From Puccinellia tenuiflora (Eukaryota; Streptophyta; Magnoliopsida; Poales; Poaceae): a DNA stretch of 64,000 bases. Both the position numbers and the translations under genes were made by a program. The notes under the pieces are model-generated. The model was given only the letters and a program-made list of their open reading frames with translations, was not told the DNA's origin and did no database searches. Below, piece by piece: positions 1 to 12,175 of this stretch; position 1 is the first letter of the stretch; every line of letters begins with the position of its first letter. The stretch covers positions 2,879,547 to 2,943,546 of the forward strand of contig QRDG01000527.1 in the NCBI GenBank assembly GCA_012064385.1, read 5' to 3'.

Positions 1-555
1 GCTCTCTTACCTTGTCTCTGATAGACGAAAGTTGTAGTGTGTCTCTATAAGTTGTTAGTGCTGCTTGCTGCCTCAATCGCTAACCCTCTTCCCCGGAATT
101 CAAGTTTTGATATCTTGTGAGTATTACTTGCCAGTACTGTTTATAGTACTGACCCCTTCGGGTCTGCTATTCCACATGCAGCCAACAGGTTTGAAGTCTG
201 ACGACGTTAGCTTGGGAATCCCTCCGGCTTGGCCTGGGCAGGGATATGGAGCCTTTGCTTATCTTCAGGACTCTTAGTCCAATTTGGTTCTTGTCCGTAG
301 TCGGACGCTACCCGCTTCCGTTGTTATTTTGGATCTTTGTATTGTATCTTGGTTCTTGACTCTGTGAGTCGTTGTTGTATATATGTTCTTTTGTGGGTTC
401 CATCGAGAACTGTTGTAAGGTTATCACAATTCCACCCGCATAACGTGTGTGTTGCGACGTGCACGTTATGTCTGGTGGGCGTCCTTTAGGATCGTTATTA
501 TGCGGATTTGGCGGAAATCGCTAAGTCTGCATAGTACCGATCTTGGGGCGTTACA
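1..555. repeat. Probable LTR-retrotransposon remnant
   Basis: No convincing coding region. The stretch reads like LTR-element noncoding sequence: T-rich, with short direct motifs, and ending in GGGGCGTTACA at about 545-555, a common LTR end style in grass Gypsy elements. The left end is outside the window, so neither a target duplication nor the family can be tested. It lies just downstream of the last visible exon of the minus-strand RRM gene. Confidence 0.35.
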
Positions 556-836
556 TGGTGGTAGAGAGGTTGTTCGTTTACAACCACGCAAGTGTAGTTC
601 TCAAGATTGACCGGGTATACCATGTTTATTTGGAGTACATACGAACATGAGCTTTCAGCAGGGCAATGTGTGGCCACATTAAGTGTAGAGATAGGGCCTC
701 CAATACTGTGCATGCGTGCGCGTGTGTGTTGTTTGAGCATTTGCCTTGCACTAGCATGTTTTCATGTGCTCCAATTTGAACATCAAACTCGTAACGTCCT
801 TATAATGTTGAAGATACAACATTTTAGAATATTTAC

Positions 837-2450
837 CTGGCCATTGAAGGTAGAAATAGCAGCCTCTGCCTCCTCTTTCGACGAAAACGAAACAAATGCA
901 TAACCAGCAGACCGCCTTGGTGTGGTGGTTTGAAAGATAACTTCAACTGATTGGACACCTGGGGTTGAGGCAAATAACTCCCGAAGATGACGGGTTCTCA
1001 CTCTCCACGTTAAATTTCCCACGAACACAACATATTTTTCCACGGGAGCTGATGGCACAATAGGTTGCTTCTTTTTAGGTTTTGCAAAGTCCACCTTGAT
1101 TGTTCTGTCATTCAAGGTCTATAAAAACAAATAGGTAGATCAGTAGATAAACAAAGATCAATAGTTAGGTATTCCAGGAAAAGGACAATCATGATGATTT
1201 ACGCAGGTTATGTCTGAAAAGAATAAAGACATTCTTTCGGTACCAAACTTGCACTTACAGACATATTGAGATTGTTGAGTGCTGAAAGAGCCTCCTCTTC
1301 TGAACCCATGGTTACAAATGCCAATCCTCTGTTCTTTTTGGAACTGTACATCGAAAGCTACAAAATCACCCAACAAAAGCAATCATTAACGAAGTTGTCT
1401 GTTGCACATTCTTTCATAAATTACTAATCAATAAATAAATCCCTTTTGAAATGCATTTTATTTCAAACTCCTCTACATTCCTAGAAACGAAACATGGAAT
1501 AAGAAGTATGTATACCAATTCGCGTCAAATATATCCGACGCTATCTAAATGCTAGACACATCCTCATAATTTGGTCAAGGGAGGAATACCGAAAATGGAT
1601 GCCATGCAGGATGCAATGTTTTTCCTATGGAACGGGTATAGCATTAGAGATACAGCTTGAATCAGCGTTGGAAGAACACTGTCATATCCAGAATAGGTCA
1701 TACACGACACAAAATTCATGTAGACCAAATCAAGCTTACTTTAAGATTCAATGCCTTGGACTGGTTATCACAATTGTTAAGATTCAATATCTTTCCTCTT
1801 TAGATACGGTTTCAGAATAATGGGGCTGGTTATGTGAAATGCTAGTCTCCTATATTCTTGTGCTGGGCTCAGTAACTTTACACTACTTCACTGTGTTTTT
1901 GTTCAGTTCATTCTTCCCAAGCAGGCTGGTAATGGCAAATATAGCTGAGCCATACCGACAACGTCTTCATAACTATAGATTATTGCTACTTTGAAATGGA
2001 AAATCTCTACATTTGTGTACATTCACCATCCCGTCGGATTATAGCTACTGGCAATCGCGGTGGTTTCTTTCCCTTCAAGCGGATAAGGCAACGGAAACGA
2101 ACGGTTACCTCCACGTCGACGACGGTGCCTTGCTTCTCGAAGAGCGCGCGCATGTCGTCGGGTGTGAAGTCCCAAGGGATGTTCATCGCGATGAGGCGCG
2201 TCTTCGGCCCCGCTTCCTGCTCATCCTCCGCCTCCGCCTCTACTTCTGCCTCTGCCTCTGTCTCCGCAGGCGCCGGGGCGACCGAGGCGCTAGCAGCACA
2301 GACAGCGAACGCGGCGCGGTGGCCGGAGGAGCGGGCGGCGTTGGAGACCGCAAAGGAGACGTGGCCGTGGCGAGGTGGAGCGGAGTGCTCGGGGTGGCGG
2401 ACCGGCGGCTGGCACGCGGGGAGGAGGAGGCGAACAAGGGGGAGAGCCAT
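837..2450 (-). CDS. Chloroplast-type RNA-binding protein with two RRMs (3' end missing)
   Basis: Three exons are visible on the minus strand: 2450-2109, 1357-1259 and 1118-837, joined in phase by GT-AG introns. The 241 residues read so far start with a Ser/Ala/Pro/Arg-rich leader that resembles a plastid transit peptide, followed by an acidic Glu/Ala stretch. RRM1 is split over exons 1-2 (RNP2-like IAMNIPW, RNP1-like GLAFVTM). RRM2 is in exon 3 (VFVGNL, GYAFVSF). This order of transit peptide, acidic domain and two RRMs is that of plastid cpRNPs, which bind and stabilise chloroplast mRNAs. I chose ATG 2450 because the leader starts there; an in-frame ATG at 2498 is less likely. A donor GT follows exon 3 at 836-835, but no exon with the end of RRM2 was found down to base 1. 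The gene either continues outside the window or lost its end. Confidence 0.8.
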
Positions 2451-3045
2451 TGCTGGGAGGCAGCGAGGCTGAACAGAAGGCAACGGCGAAATATCCAAAC
2501 CGTGGGCTGGGCTCGCTGGGGTTTATCCTCTGCCGCAAAATATCTCCCCAAGCGAGGCAAAACGCTCACGGCCGGTGTCTTGCCAAGTGGCCGTCCGGTA
2601 AGCCAGATTAAACAGGTCTGAATTAATTTGCACACATTGAGCTCGATCTTACTTGAAATCGCTAAATCAGGGATGCCAGGTAACAGGTCCATTACTGAAT
2701 TAGCATACCAATAATGCATTTATTTCATTTTGGGAAACAGTCTACAAAGTTTTTACATTACAAATTGTTTGAACAACCAAGTTCCACGTTCCAAATGATC
2801 CCGTCTAAATTTTTGTTCCAATGTTCACAATACTATCGGTGTACATCACCTTTGAGCACCCAGCACACCATCACCATGCCTTACAACTTTATTATAATCT
2901 TGGCGTAATTTATCCACAACGGCACAAATATGTACAAACCCTTAACATGACAGAATAATCATATATATAGTATATATACAACAGGGACATATTCCCCTCA
3001 ACATGACTGGTGATCGTACATGTGCAATTGCGCTACCATAGGGTG
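2451..3045. other. Intergenic stretch
   Basis: Promoter side of the RRM gene and 3' side of the next minus-strand gene. No gene or transposon end recognised. AT-rich with a short TATATA run near 2960-2980. Confidence 0.5.
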
Positions 3046-4981
3046 TTATAATTGGTCGAGTTCCTTTTCAAGCTCTTCGATAACAGGCTCTACTTCAGCG
3101 TCAATCTTGTCACTGAAGTTGTCGATCTGCATTAGTGAAATACAGATAATGAGTTAATAGTTTCATACTTGGTTATCTTTCACATTACTTCGCAAATAAT
3201 ATCAGTTTTGAACGACTTAATGCTTTTCATGAGACAGAGGAATGAGACAACGCAATGAGCAACAAGGGTCTTCTAGTAACTTTTCAACTCCGTCAGTTAA
3301 CTTATCTCCCGTTATTCCCTGAAGTGCAGTAACATCAGAAGGCAACATACTAAACATCTGTTAAAGTGATGGACTCAACCTATTTCTAGATGCCTCACAA
3401 ACTACATGGAGTAACACCAAAAATACTGAAACCATCCCTAGTTTTTTGAAGGAACAACTAATGTGAGTAAAAAATCGACCAGTTCAATGAGCAGAAATGG
3501 TGGATAATTGCAAAGCTATTGCATGAATGTTCTATGATCTCCAAAAGAAAGTTGCATAGATATATTCTGGATACTTGTGGCATGCTTGACCGAGGCTCCG
3601 TTGCAAAGGTTACAGAATATACAAGTACAATGTGAGTATAATTTCTTTTGACCGAGACACCTAGAAAAGGATACAGACCATAAAAATAAAATGCCTTGTA
3701 CTCACTTATCTTCAGCATTACCAATGGATCATACAGCACAGCAAGACGTTATGTTAACCTTAGAAAGTATTCCTAAGTAATGTTCACCATATGTGAAATA
3801 TAAATATAGAAATATGTAACTCGAAAAGAACACAAGAATATGGGAGCAAACCTTCTTAGCAATCGTTTCAACCTTCTCTGCATCCTTATCCAGTATGTCA
3901 GCAAGGTACTCAACCTCCTCTGCTGCTTTCTGCAGAGACCCATCCTCAGGAAGTTGGTCGGCCACATTAGCAGCTAGCTTCTCTGTTACCTCAGCTATAT
4001 GCTCCACAACATCTACAGCAGTCTCCACATATGCCACGGCCTCCTCTGAGATTTTTCGATAAAGGGATTTTGTTACTTAAAGATAAGTATTACACCCGGC
4101 CTAAATCAAAACCTCCTCTGAGATGACAACCAGATTTAAGCTATAGATTATCTGAGGCACACTGAAGTTCCTAACTACTTGGTGTAGCAAGTAATATATG
4201 AATCCCACATGAAGATTACTACTTGGTAGCATTTCATGAACTCCACAACACTTTCTACTTTCTAGTAATTCATGAAATTCACAGCAATTACTCTTTAATT
4301 AATACACACATAAACTTTTTTTTTCCTTCTTTGCGGGCGAACAATGCATGAGTTTGCACTATACAGGTGGTTTCAAGATAGACAATAGCAGTTATCGAGC
4401 TGCAAATCAGCACATGTAATACCTTCAACATTCCGGAGTCTTTTGTAGAACGGAACCACTGTATAAACCACACCTCCGAACACCCAACGCGCCCTGTAAG
4501 AACCAAAATAGACTTAGTCACAGTTCATACGAGCGCACACACACCCACGCATAATTCCCTGACTCGTACCAGCTAGGAACCGCCGACGACGAGCGGACGG
4601 CAGCAGCAGCGGCCAAATCCGCCGGGACGATATCAGATTTCCCAAGGAAAACCCATCTGCCCTACCCAGAACATGAACTATATGAACAAATCCACGCGCT
4701 AATTTGCTAAGAACAGACCTAGGTACAGCGAATCAGCAATTACATGGGACAGGCAGAAGCGCTTACCCCGCGTCGATGTCACCAAGATCGCCACCATCCT
4801 CCGCAAGCTTATTTCCCCTTCTGTGTCCAAAGCATATAAAAAAATCACAACAAAAGTTTCGTTCTTCTTCGGTCTCAAATCTGTACGGGAAAAACAAACG
4901 AGCCAAGAAAGATACCACTTGCCTTGAGCCTTCCTGGGCAGTCAGTACGGGATCGATCGGCTGCATGGTGAGAGTCGCCAT
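3046..4981 (-). CDS. Small conserved-looking plant protein, membrane segment plus acidic helical tail, function unknown
   Basis: Five exons on the minus strand read in phase: 4981-4923, 4820-4767, 4493-4423, 4045-3852 and 3126-3046, giving 152 aa. The first intron has a GC donor in ideal context (AAG|GCAAGT) and its acceptor is a CAGAAG tandem, so exon 2 may start at 4820 or 4817 (one Arg more or less). Exon 3 encodes a hydrophobic stretch (WVFGGVVYTVVPFY) that could be a membrane segment. Exons 4-5 encode a highly acidic helical tail rich in Glu, Asp, Val and Ala. Clean splicing and phase across all exons argue for a real host gene. I do not recognise a named family. A plastid or membrane location is possible but unproven. 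An upstream in-frame ATG at 5050 exists; the start at 4981 is preferred because coding character begins there. Confidence 0.75.
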
Positions 4982-5283
4982 GGATGGGGTGCGGGCGAGA
5001 CGAATGGGTTGCTGATTTGGGAGGAGAAACTCGATTAGACTGAAGAACACGGCTCCTTAGAAGAGGGCTTTAATTTTCCGTGATTGTGTGGACCGTACGC
5101 TAAGGTGCCGTGCTTAATTTCCATCCGATCTGGGCCGTTCTATCTTTGGTCTGACGGTTCTCAGCGACCACCGTGCGCAACAGATGAAAACGCCCCCGAT
5201 ATCTGTGCATTTTTATTACTTAAAAATATTAATCATTACCCCCCCGATATCTGCGTTAGTAGGATGCACACAGGTCACAAAAT
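4982..5283. other. Upstream region of the small five-exon gene
   Basis: Probable promoter and 5' untranslated sequence of the minus-strand gene starting at 4981. No further gene seen. Confidence 0.4.
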
Positions 5284-5298
5284 AAAAGACGCAAACGG

Positions 5299-5704
5299 CA
5301 GCAGCTGGAAGAATAAACCCACGTATGCGATGCTTTACATGCTCAAGCCCTTGCAGTTGAGAATGCCATCCGCCAAGCTGAGCATATGGGTATAGGCCGA
5401 ATCATTATTGCCACGGACTCGATGAACTTGAACAATGCACTAACCTCGACCTCCTATGATCAAGCAACATTGGGACACCTTTTCCTGGAGATTAAGTATC
5501 GGCTCATTATGGAGTTTCATGATTATGTAATTGAGTATTGTCCAAGGCCATGTAATAAGCCTGCTCATTGTTTAGCAGCTATGGGTATGAGGGAGTCGCA
5601 GACAGACCAATTACTGTGGTTGTCCGATTTCCCGAACGATGTATCCTGTCTTGTGACCGACGATCTCGTCGTGTCTTAATGGAATGCCCGCGTTCCTGTA
5701 AAAA
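5299..5704 (+). mobile_element. 5'-truncated LINE with RNase H-like 3' end
   Basis: An open frame from about 5329 to 5679 encodes the C-terminal part of an RNase H-like domain of the type at the end of plant LINE polyproteins: an Ala/Leu-rich helix, then IIIATDS with the expected Asp, and a final segment with HCLAAMG. A short A-run closes the insert at about 5700-5708. The insert is flanked by a perfect 15-bp direct repeat, AAAAGACGCAAACGG, at 5284-5298 and 5705-5719. 5' truncation, A-tail and a long target duplication are the classic result of target-primed reverse transcription. It is a dead stub with no reverse transcriptase domain. Confidence 0.8.
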
Positions 5705-5719
5705 AAAAGACGCAAACGG

Positions 5720-6829
5720 AATATAAGCCCAAGTAAAACGCCTATTTCTTTTAAAAAATAAAAAGTAAAACGCCTATGAAGCTGGAGGTCCAATTCGAAG
5801 ATCACGCGGCCATCCGTGTCAGATAAAAAATATTACTAGCCGTATCTTCCAGTCATGCAGACGCCATCATAAAAAGATCTCGATTTTTCATACGTTTTAA
5901 TGTGGACCACGAACGGAGTAAACTGGAGCTTCGGTAGATTGCCTGTTTGAGAGAATATTTTTTATCGTTAAAAGCCGTATCATTACTACAAAGTCAAAGC
6001 GACCATATTACGGCTAACGCTCTCACCCTAATAATAGTTCTAAATTTATGATTAATACCATGTAATCAGTTGTCAAAAATATTTGCAACAGAACGTAATG
6101 GATACAAGTTCGAAGGTATTTGGATTGTTGACCAAATAGAACGGACAACTTTGCACTCGAAAAATAAGAGTTTGATCGTCTCGTCATGTGGATAGAAAAC
6201 ACACTTTGTACTTTCAGGCCGCCGCGCTTAACAAGGTTGTGTATGGTTAAATAATCCCTTTCCGAATATACCATGCAAAGATTTTAATCTTTAGCGGTAT
6301 CCTTATTTTCCAAATTTTCTTATTATTATCGACCGTTACTTCGGAGTAGATCAGCGCTCTATACATGAAATCTACTGAGAACTTTTTATTCTCATGCAAA
6401 TTCCAGCCAAATTCGCCGGATCCTCGAAGCCAGCTGATCTAACAGAGCAACCCATGTCCCAAGTCTGGTTCGAACTAGATCTCGCCTGAACGTCATATTT
6501 GGGGCGAAGACTGCATAACCATAGCAATCATATCGCTTTATGACGTACAATATTATATAGAGCTGGATATTGTTCTCGGAGGGTGGCGTTTCCTAGCCAC
6601 CTGTCTTCCCAGAATCTAATTCCTGATCCATCATTAATACAAAATGACCCAAAGCGAAAAAATGTTTTTTCGTCGCCATGAGACCGGCCCAAAAGTGTGA
6701 GTCACCAGGCTTCTAATAAATCATTTGAGCCAATGTATTTTCTCTTGATTAGTGTTTGCCAGACACACCATTTTCAGTAAATAACTTAAAAAGTCACTTA
6801 CCGAGGAGAGATGAGTTTTTAATCTGAAG
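5720..6829. other. No gene recognised
   Basis: AT-rich intergenic DNA. Only short open frames with no familiar motif, and no clear transposon terminus. Confidence 0.4.
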
Positions 6830-6899
6830 GTCATGAATACCCAGCCCCTAGTATCATGAATACCCAGCCCCTAGTATCATGAATACCCAGCCCCTAGTC
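6830..6899 (+). repeat. Three-copy tandem repeat, 23-bp unit
   Basis: The unit CATGAATACCCAGCCCCTAG plus a three-base linker is present three times in a row and almost identical. No coding role is apparent. Such perfect short tandems usually come from slippage or filler synthesis at a repaired break. Confidence 0.85.
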
Positions 6900-7133
6900 T
6901 TTTAGACGTCAAACGACATCCCATCTAGCCAGTCGATATTTCTTTTTTTTTCATTATCCGATTGTCAAAAGAATCTTGATCGTAAATATTCCAAGTTACT
7001 TAAGACATGTTTTGATAACTGGAAGAATGATATCATATACAATATCATATTACCCAGGATTGAATTGATAAGAACCAATCTCCCACTTAGAGATAGTAGC
7101 TTTCCTTTCCAGGTACTAAGTCTTGCTTGCAGA

Positions 7134-7444
7134 TAGTCCTGGCCATGGGAAGCCCGGTCCGACCCGAAATTTGAGGGTCTGGGCCCATGTTTTGAGGCCC
7201 GCGGGCCGGGCCTAGGCCCATGTTTTGAGCCTGAAGGATTGGTGTGTCGGGCTCAGGCTTCACATATGGGCGATTTAAGGAAGAGGCCCGCCCCGAGGCC
7301 CAAGGCTCGTGTCTATTTTCCGCCGATGGTCTGGGCTTGGGCCTAAATTCTAGGCCCGACAGCCGGGCCGGGCAGGGCCTGGGCCTAGGTTTTCTGCTGC
7401 GGGTTTTTTCTGGCCTGGCCCGGCCCGGCCCATGGTCAGGACTA
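7134..7444. mobile_element. Non-autonomous hAT element (MITE), 311 bp
   Basis: The ends form a terminal inverted repeat, TAGTCCTGGCCATGGG on the left and TAGTCCTGACCATGGG read from the right (15 of 16 match). The element is flanked by a perfect 8-bp direct repeat, CTTGCAGA, at 7126-7133 and 7445-7452; 8 bp is the hAT hallmark. The interior is rich in GGCCCGGGCC-like words, a subterminal style common in plant hAT elements. Open frames inside are by-products of GC-rich composition; there is no transposase. Confidence 0.85.
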
Positions 7445-7452
7445 CTTGCAGA

Positions 7453-9611
7453 CGATCTTCGACATGCTTCCATTCAGTGTTTGTCAACCTCCGATAACGT
7501 ATTTGCAATCCGAAACCAACAGATAGGCAACTCATTTTCAAAACATTTCTTGAACTGGAAATTGATGTCAGGACTGTTATTTATGTTTAGAAGAGTTCGT
7601 CCACTGTCCTTGGAATAATAGCTCTGTTTTTCTATTAGGCTGAATTCGGCGGCACACCATATATTTCGAGATCAACATGGCAACACCGACAGGTTTCGTG
7701 CAAGTAAGAAGCATCCTAAATGGGGTGGTATTGGTTCATGAACTATACCGTAAAAAATTGAATGGATGGATATTTAAAATAGGCTTTGAAAATGCATATA
7801 ACAAGTTCAAATGGTATTTTTTTAGCAAACTCAGAATGAAAAGATTTTCAGAACCGTGGCGTGTTTGGATCCATTGTCACTGAAGGTAGTATGGCCATTA
7901 AAATTCTCAATTTGTCTTATGCTATTTTGATGGAACCATTGGCTCCACTCTCTGATTATACTTGATTGATGCACTGAACAGCTAGCAATCTGCCAATGAC
8001 ACTGCATACTGAATTCTCTGGTCGCCAGCGAAATTGTTCCTCTGAAAGACCTCACTGATAGATCCTCATCAGTAAATTTCCTGTGATGTACTATTGTCCC
8101 TGTGATCTCAGGGATGCTACGTTCGACATATTGTAGATACAGGAATGACTTTTATGGGGTTATTCTTGTCATGTTTGATGTCATGGGTCTACTTCAAATG
8201 TTTCCTTTCAGAATTCAGACATCAGCTGCAGGCATTAAGTAGGCCATCGAAGCATGTAGGTGAGTAACTTATTGGCCTAAGCCTGGAAACATGCAATGAT
8301 CAAGTGTGGAAGTTGTCAATCAACTTGTCTGTTTGTCATGATACGGCGGAATATTTCAAGTTTCTCTAATGAAGTCTCGTGTTCCATCGAGTTAGTTCGA
8401 TGAATATTATGTCTCTCCATGTTACCTCTACCGGCCAATCAACTTGTCCGAGCTATGAGCTATGTATTCAAGGAATAGGAAGCTGAGTGTTTCATATGCC
8501 TGGTTAATTCTCTGCATAGTAAATGATGTAATTCTCTTGGGTTCAGTTTGCACATCTTCTTGTTTTGGGTTCAGATGACACATCTCGCCAGGCATGCAGA
8601 TACTTTCTCCAAGGCCACACATCTCGCCATTTGCTGCTGTAGCACAAGAGCGAAAGGAGCTTTTTCTGTTCCTTCTTCTCACAGGTTGAAGATGCTCTCG
8701 TGCCATGCTCTCTCTCTCTCTCTCCCACACACCAAGAGTCAAAACTTGTTTCCCTTGGAGGTCACAATCCACGCTAGTGGACTCCGAAGTCTGAACAGCA
8801 ACCAGCAGTGGCCGGTCCTTCTGACATTGGTCAAATCACGAGGTAAAAAACATGGTGAGAGAGACGGATCATCTCGCCGGGTCACTTCGAGTATCGGGGT
8901 CAATCATGCCTAGGCAGGAAAATGTGAAACGACCCTGTTGGGGAAAAGGGCTCTGCTGCCCCAAGAAATCACAGAGCTTTGGATAGGGTCAATGGGACGG
9001 CACGAGCGGCCAGATCGACACGTCGTTTCCCATCGTTTCCCCGTCGGCTGGCTCTCGCCGTCGCCTCGCGCATCATGTGGCGTCGATCACTCGCCCTCGA
9101 CCGTCCTGCCGTGCATGCACACCCATGCAGCCATGCTCGGCGTCCCATCTCTTTCCTCAAAAGCTCCCCCTGCTCTTCTCTTGAGAGAAAGGGGCACGTA
9201 CTCCCGGGCTGATGCGGATCCGACGATGGTTTTATTGATCCTCTTCCATCGTCAACCCTTGGCTTTTTTACCACCTTGTAGTCAAACCTTGGAATCCTTT
9301 TGTGCAGCTACTTACCAGAGAAATCAGGGAGGAAGCAAAACTTGTCTTTGGAGCATGGCGTACGCATTCAGGGTAGTTTGTGGTCGTTTCACTTTTTCAG
9401 GAGTTTAGATATCTCAGCAGTGCTTGTTGATCATTTCTATGTTCTTTTCTCTGTCTTGTTTGTTTAATGTTGGTTGTAAGACCTTCTTTGGCCGTTATTC
9501 TTTCTTAATCTATCACATGAAGTTCTCCTGCATGGTTCGAAAAAAAAAACCTTGGAATCTTTTTGTGATGCCATCTGCCCTTTTTTATCCCCACAAGGCC
9601 GCAACTTCTTA
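7453..9611. other. Long intergenic stretch without recognisable genes
   Basis: Several open frames of 60-156 codons exist on both strands, but none shows a known motif, splice structure or codon bias. A (TC)n microsatellite lies near 8708-8725. Confidence 0.4.
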
Positions 9612-9629
9612 GGGCCTCTTTGATTCAAA
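9612..9629 (+). mobile_element. Single Tourist-like terminus
   Basis: GGGCCTCTTTGATTCAAA preceded by TTA matches the usual end and target site of Tourist (PIF/Harbinger) MITEs in grasses. No matching opposite end was found, so it is at best a truncated copy. Confidence 0.35.
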
Positions 9630-9662
9630 AAGAATTCTGTGGTTCTATGTAGTGCAAGTTTA

Positions 9663-9725
9663 CTATTCCTTCCATTCGGAAATAGTTGAACTAAAACCAC
9701 GTCGACTATTTCGAAACGGAGGGAG
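9663..9725. mobile_element. Stowaway MITE remnant, 63 bp
   Basis: The two arms pair as an imperfect inverted repeat and the right end reads CTCCCTCCGTTTCGAAATAG outward, the standard Stowaway terminus. It is flanked by TA on both sides (9661-9662, 9726-9727). It is much shorter than a usual Stowaway, so the centre has been deleted. Confidence 0.65.
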
Positions 9726-9727
9726 TA

Positions 9728-10828
9728 TCTAAGAATCTACTAAACGGTGTTCTCAAATCTCAACTGCAGTTAAGACACGGGTTGCAGTAGAGGAGGCGTA
9801 GTTGATACAATGTAGATGTGACATAAGTTGAGAGTGAGACACAATGCCGTTGAGACGCAATTCGGACGCCGTTTACTTAATGGAGAATGCTAGGCGTGAG
9901 TCGGCTGATGCATCAGTCGGTTTGACTGCTCATGCACGTGTGGATCGGACCTTTGATCATTGCTGTAAAAATCTGGTCACTATTGTAAAAAAATCAAAAA
10001 TATTACTGTGTTCGTAGCATTTTGAGAAGTGTAACATCGTTTTGCAGCATTTTCGTGTGAATCAGCCAAAACTTTGACGTGTACCAAAAAAAAGTTGTGG
10101 CATTTGGACACATCAATGTAGCAAAATCAAGAACGTGTGCAACAACTCCAAATTGGTCGCACCAAAATGTTGAAAATGTTGTCGTCGTTTGTAATAAAAA
10201 AAATCAGCGCATCCAACAAAAATATCCAACGTACATAACATTGAAGAAATCTCTATATAAGACTAGATATCACTGTAGCATTTTACCCATACTTACACAA
10301 CAAAAACAATGGACACATGTAGTATTTTAAACACCTTTTACAACATCGAAAAAACCAAAATAGCCTGACCTCAACCGTCGATCATGGAGGCACCGCCATG
10401 GCCGATTCGAGCATGCCAGCCATGAATCCTCCATGTCGGTGGTCAGCCGGAGTCAGATCGAGTGAACACGTACAAATCCGTTTGTGGAAAAAACAGCCGG
10501 TCACCTAGGTACACGACCAAGGAAGGATAAGGATTGGAAAAAACAGAACCAATCAGAATTCAACCTTTGAAGAAGCTGGTGGAGGGAATCAAAGGATATG
10601 ATTCGGAGCCTCGACTTGGAGTTTGAACATAACACCGTTGTGGACTGAAATGATGAATTTGTTTGGATACACCTGAAGGAAGAATAAACTCTACCACAAC
10701 CCGAACTAGGGCTCAATCCCAGATAGCACTCGCAGACATAAATGAAGAAGGAGATTGGAAACATATTGCTCTTGAGTTCTCGACTTCATTGTAAACGAAT
10801 GTAAGCATCAAAACAAAGAATCTGTCTA
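9728..10828. other. No gene recognised; left flank of an LTR insertion
   Basis: The part near 9890-10330 has repeated words such as GTAGCA and AAAATGTTG, suggestive of an old unidentified transposon. No coding region could be supported. Confidence 0.35.
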
Positions 10829-10833
10829 AGACG

Positions 10834-11227
10834 TGACGAGGTTGGGGCTCGGCAAATCCCTGAGTCGAGTACCCCGGGTTGATTGAGGGGGAGAGAGATG
10901 CGCGCTGGTAGTTCCGTCGGCTGACAAGCAAGGATTTACCCAGGTTCGGCCCCTCGTGGTGAGGTAAAGACCTACATCCTGCTTGTCTGATCTGTATAGA
11001 TGATGATGTTACATGGTGGCCGCAAGGGCAATGGTGTGAGACGTGGTTCACCCCTATGGGGTACCCCTGCCTGGCTTTATAAAGGGAGCCAGGTAGGGTT
11101 TACATGTTTTCTTGTATTGTACTCCAAGTCGTGTTTCATGGGCTTCTTTGGGCCTGTCAGGTGGGCCGTAGATTGGATCGCACCAGGTATACCAATGATA
11201 GGGGACCCGAAGGGTATATCCCCGTCA
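10834..11227 (-). repeat. 3' LTR of the LARD-like element
   Basis: 394 bp, nearly identical to 14456-14850. Contains TTTATAAAGG near 11078-11087. Confidence 0.9.
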
Positions 11228-11900
11228 GTAGCCCCCGAGTGTCTGGTCGATTCGAAGAATCGGGCAGAGACTAAGAGCAGCATGTCGAGCAGGCATAGTC
11301 GAAGAAGGTGCGATCGTCTTAGTCGACGGAGACGCAGTCAATGGAGACACAGTCGATGGAGACGCAGTCGATGTAGTCGAAGCAGATGCGGGTATGTCGG
11401 GTATCACTGTTCCGACGGGTGCGCCGTCTTGTTCCTGAAAGAGACAAGTAAAAATGATTCGACTCCGGCCGTTGAGGGCTTACAGAGGATGGTTTAGTCA
11501 GTAACGCTTCGACTGAATATTGATCTCATGCTATCGGGGGCGCGACAGCGCTCCCGATGGGAGTAGCCCCCGAGATTAAGCTGAATTGCTTGCAATTGAG
11601 GTTAAACTCAATTTTTCCTTCAGTCGAAAAGCCCGCTCCCGATGGGAGTAAAGAAGAGACTCGAGTTAACGGAGTCGCAACTGACTTTGCATGACTTACT
11701 TTGTACTCAGCCGGTTTGGCTTACTGCTTTGAGTTTTACTCAGCTCATGGAGCTTACTGAATTTCTTTTCCACTCGAATGAATTATCCGGGTGCTTCATC
11801 AGCCTGTTGGCTTACCGTGTATTTTTATTCAGCCTGGTGGCTTACTGTGTATTTTTATTCAGCCCGGTGGCTTACTGTGTATTTGCACTTTTCGAGTGCT

Positions 11901-12175
11901 TGCTCAGCCTGACGGCTTACTCGTGTGACTCGAATGCGTTCGAGTGTATGCTCAGCCCGACGGCTTACTCGTGTGACTCGAATGCGTTCGAGTGTATGCT
12001 CAGCCCGACGGCTTACTCGTGTGACTCGAATGCGTTCGAGTGTATGCTCAGCCCGACGGCTTACTCGTGTGACTCGAATGCGTTCGAGTGTATGCTCAGC
12101 CCGACGGCTTAATCGTGTGACTCGAATGGGTTCGAGTGTTCATTCAGCCCGACGGCTTACTCGGTGGACTCGACA
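11901..12175 (+). repeat. 48-bp tandem array inside the LARD-like element
   Basis: Units begin at about 11901, 11949, 11997, 12045 and 12093 and contain CTCAGCCCGACGGCTTACTC. The middle copies are essentially identical. Degenerate units extend to about 12500. Confidence 0.85.

Noticed and set aside
7087..7618. Open frames of 124-128 codons on both strands
   Set aside because: They lie in the GC-rich hAT MITE and read across its ends; composition explains them.
8428..9408. Open frames of 114-156 codons near a TC microsatellite
   Set aside because: No domains, no splice signals in context, and frames on both strands overlap.
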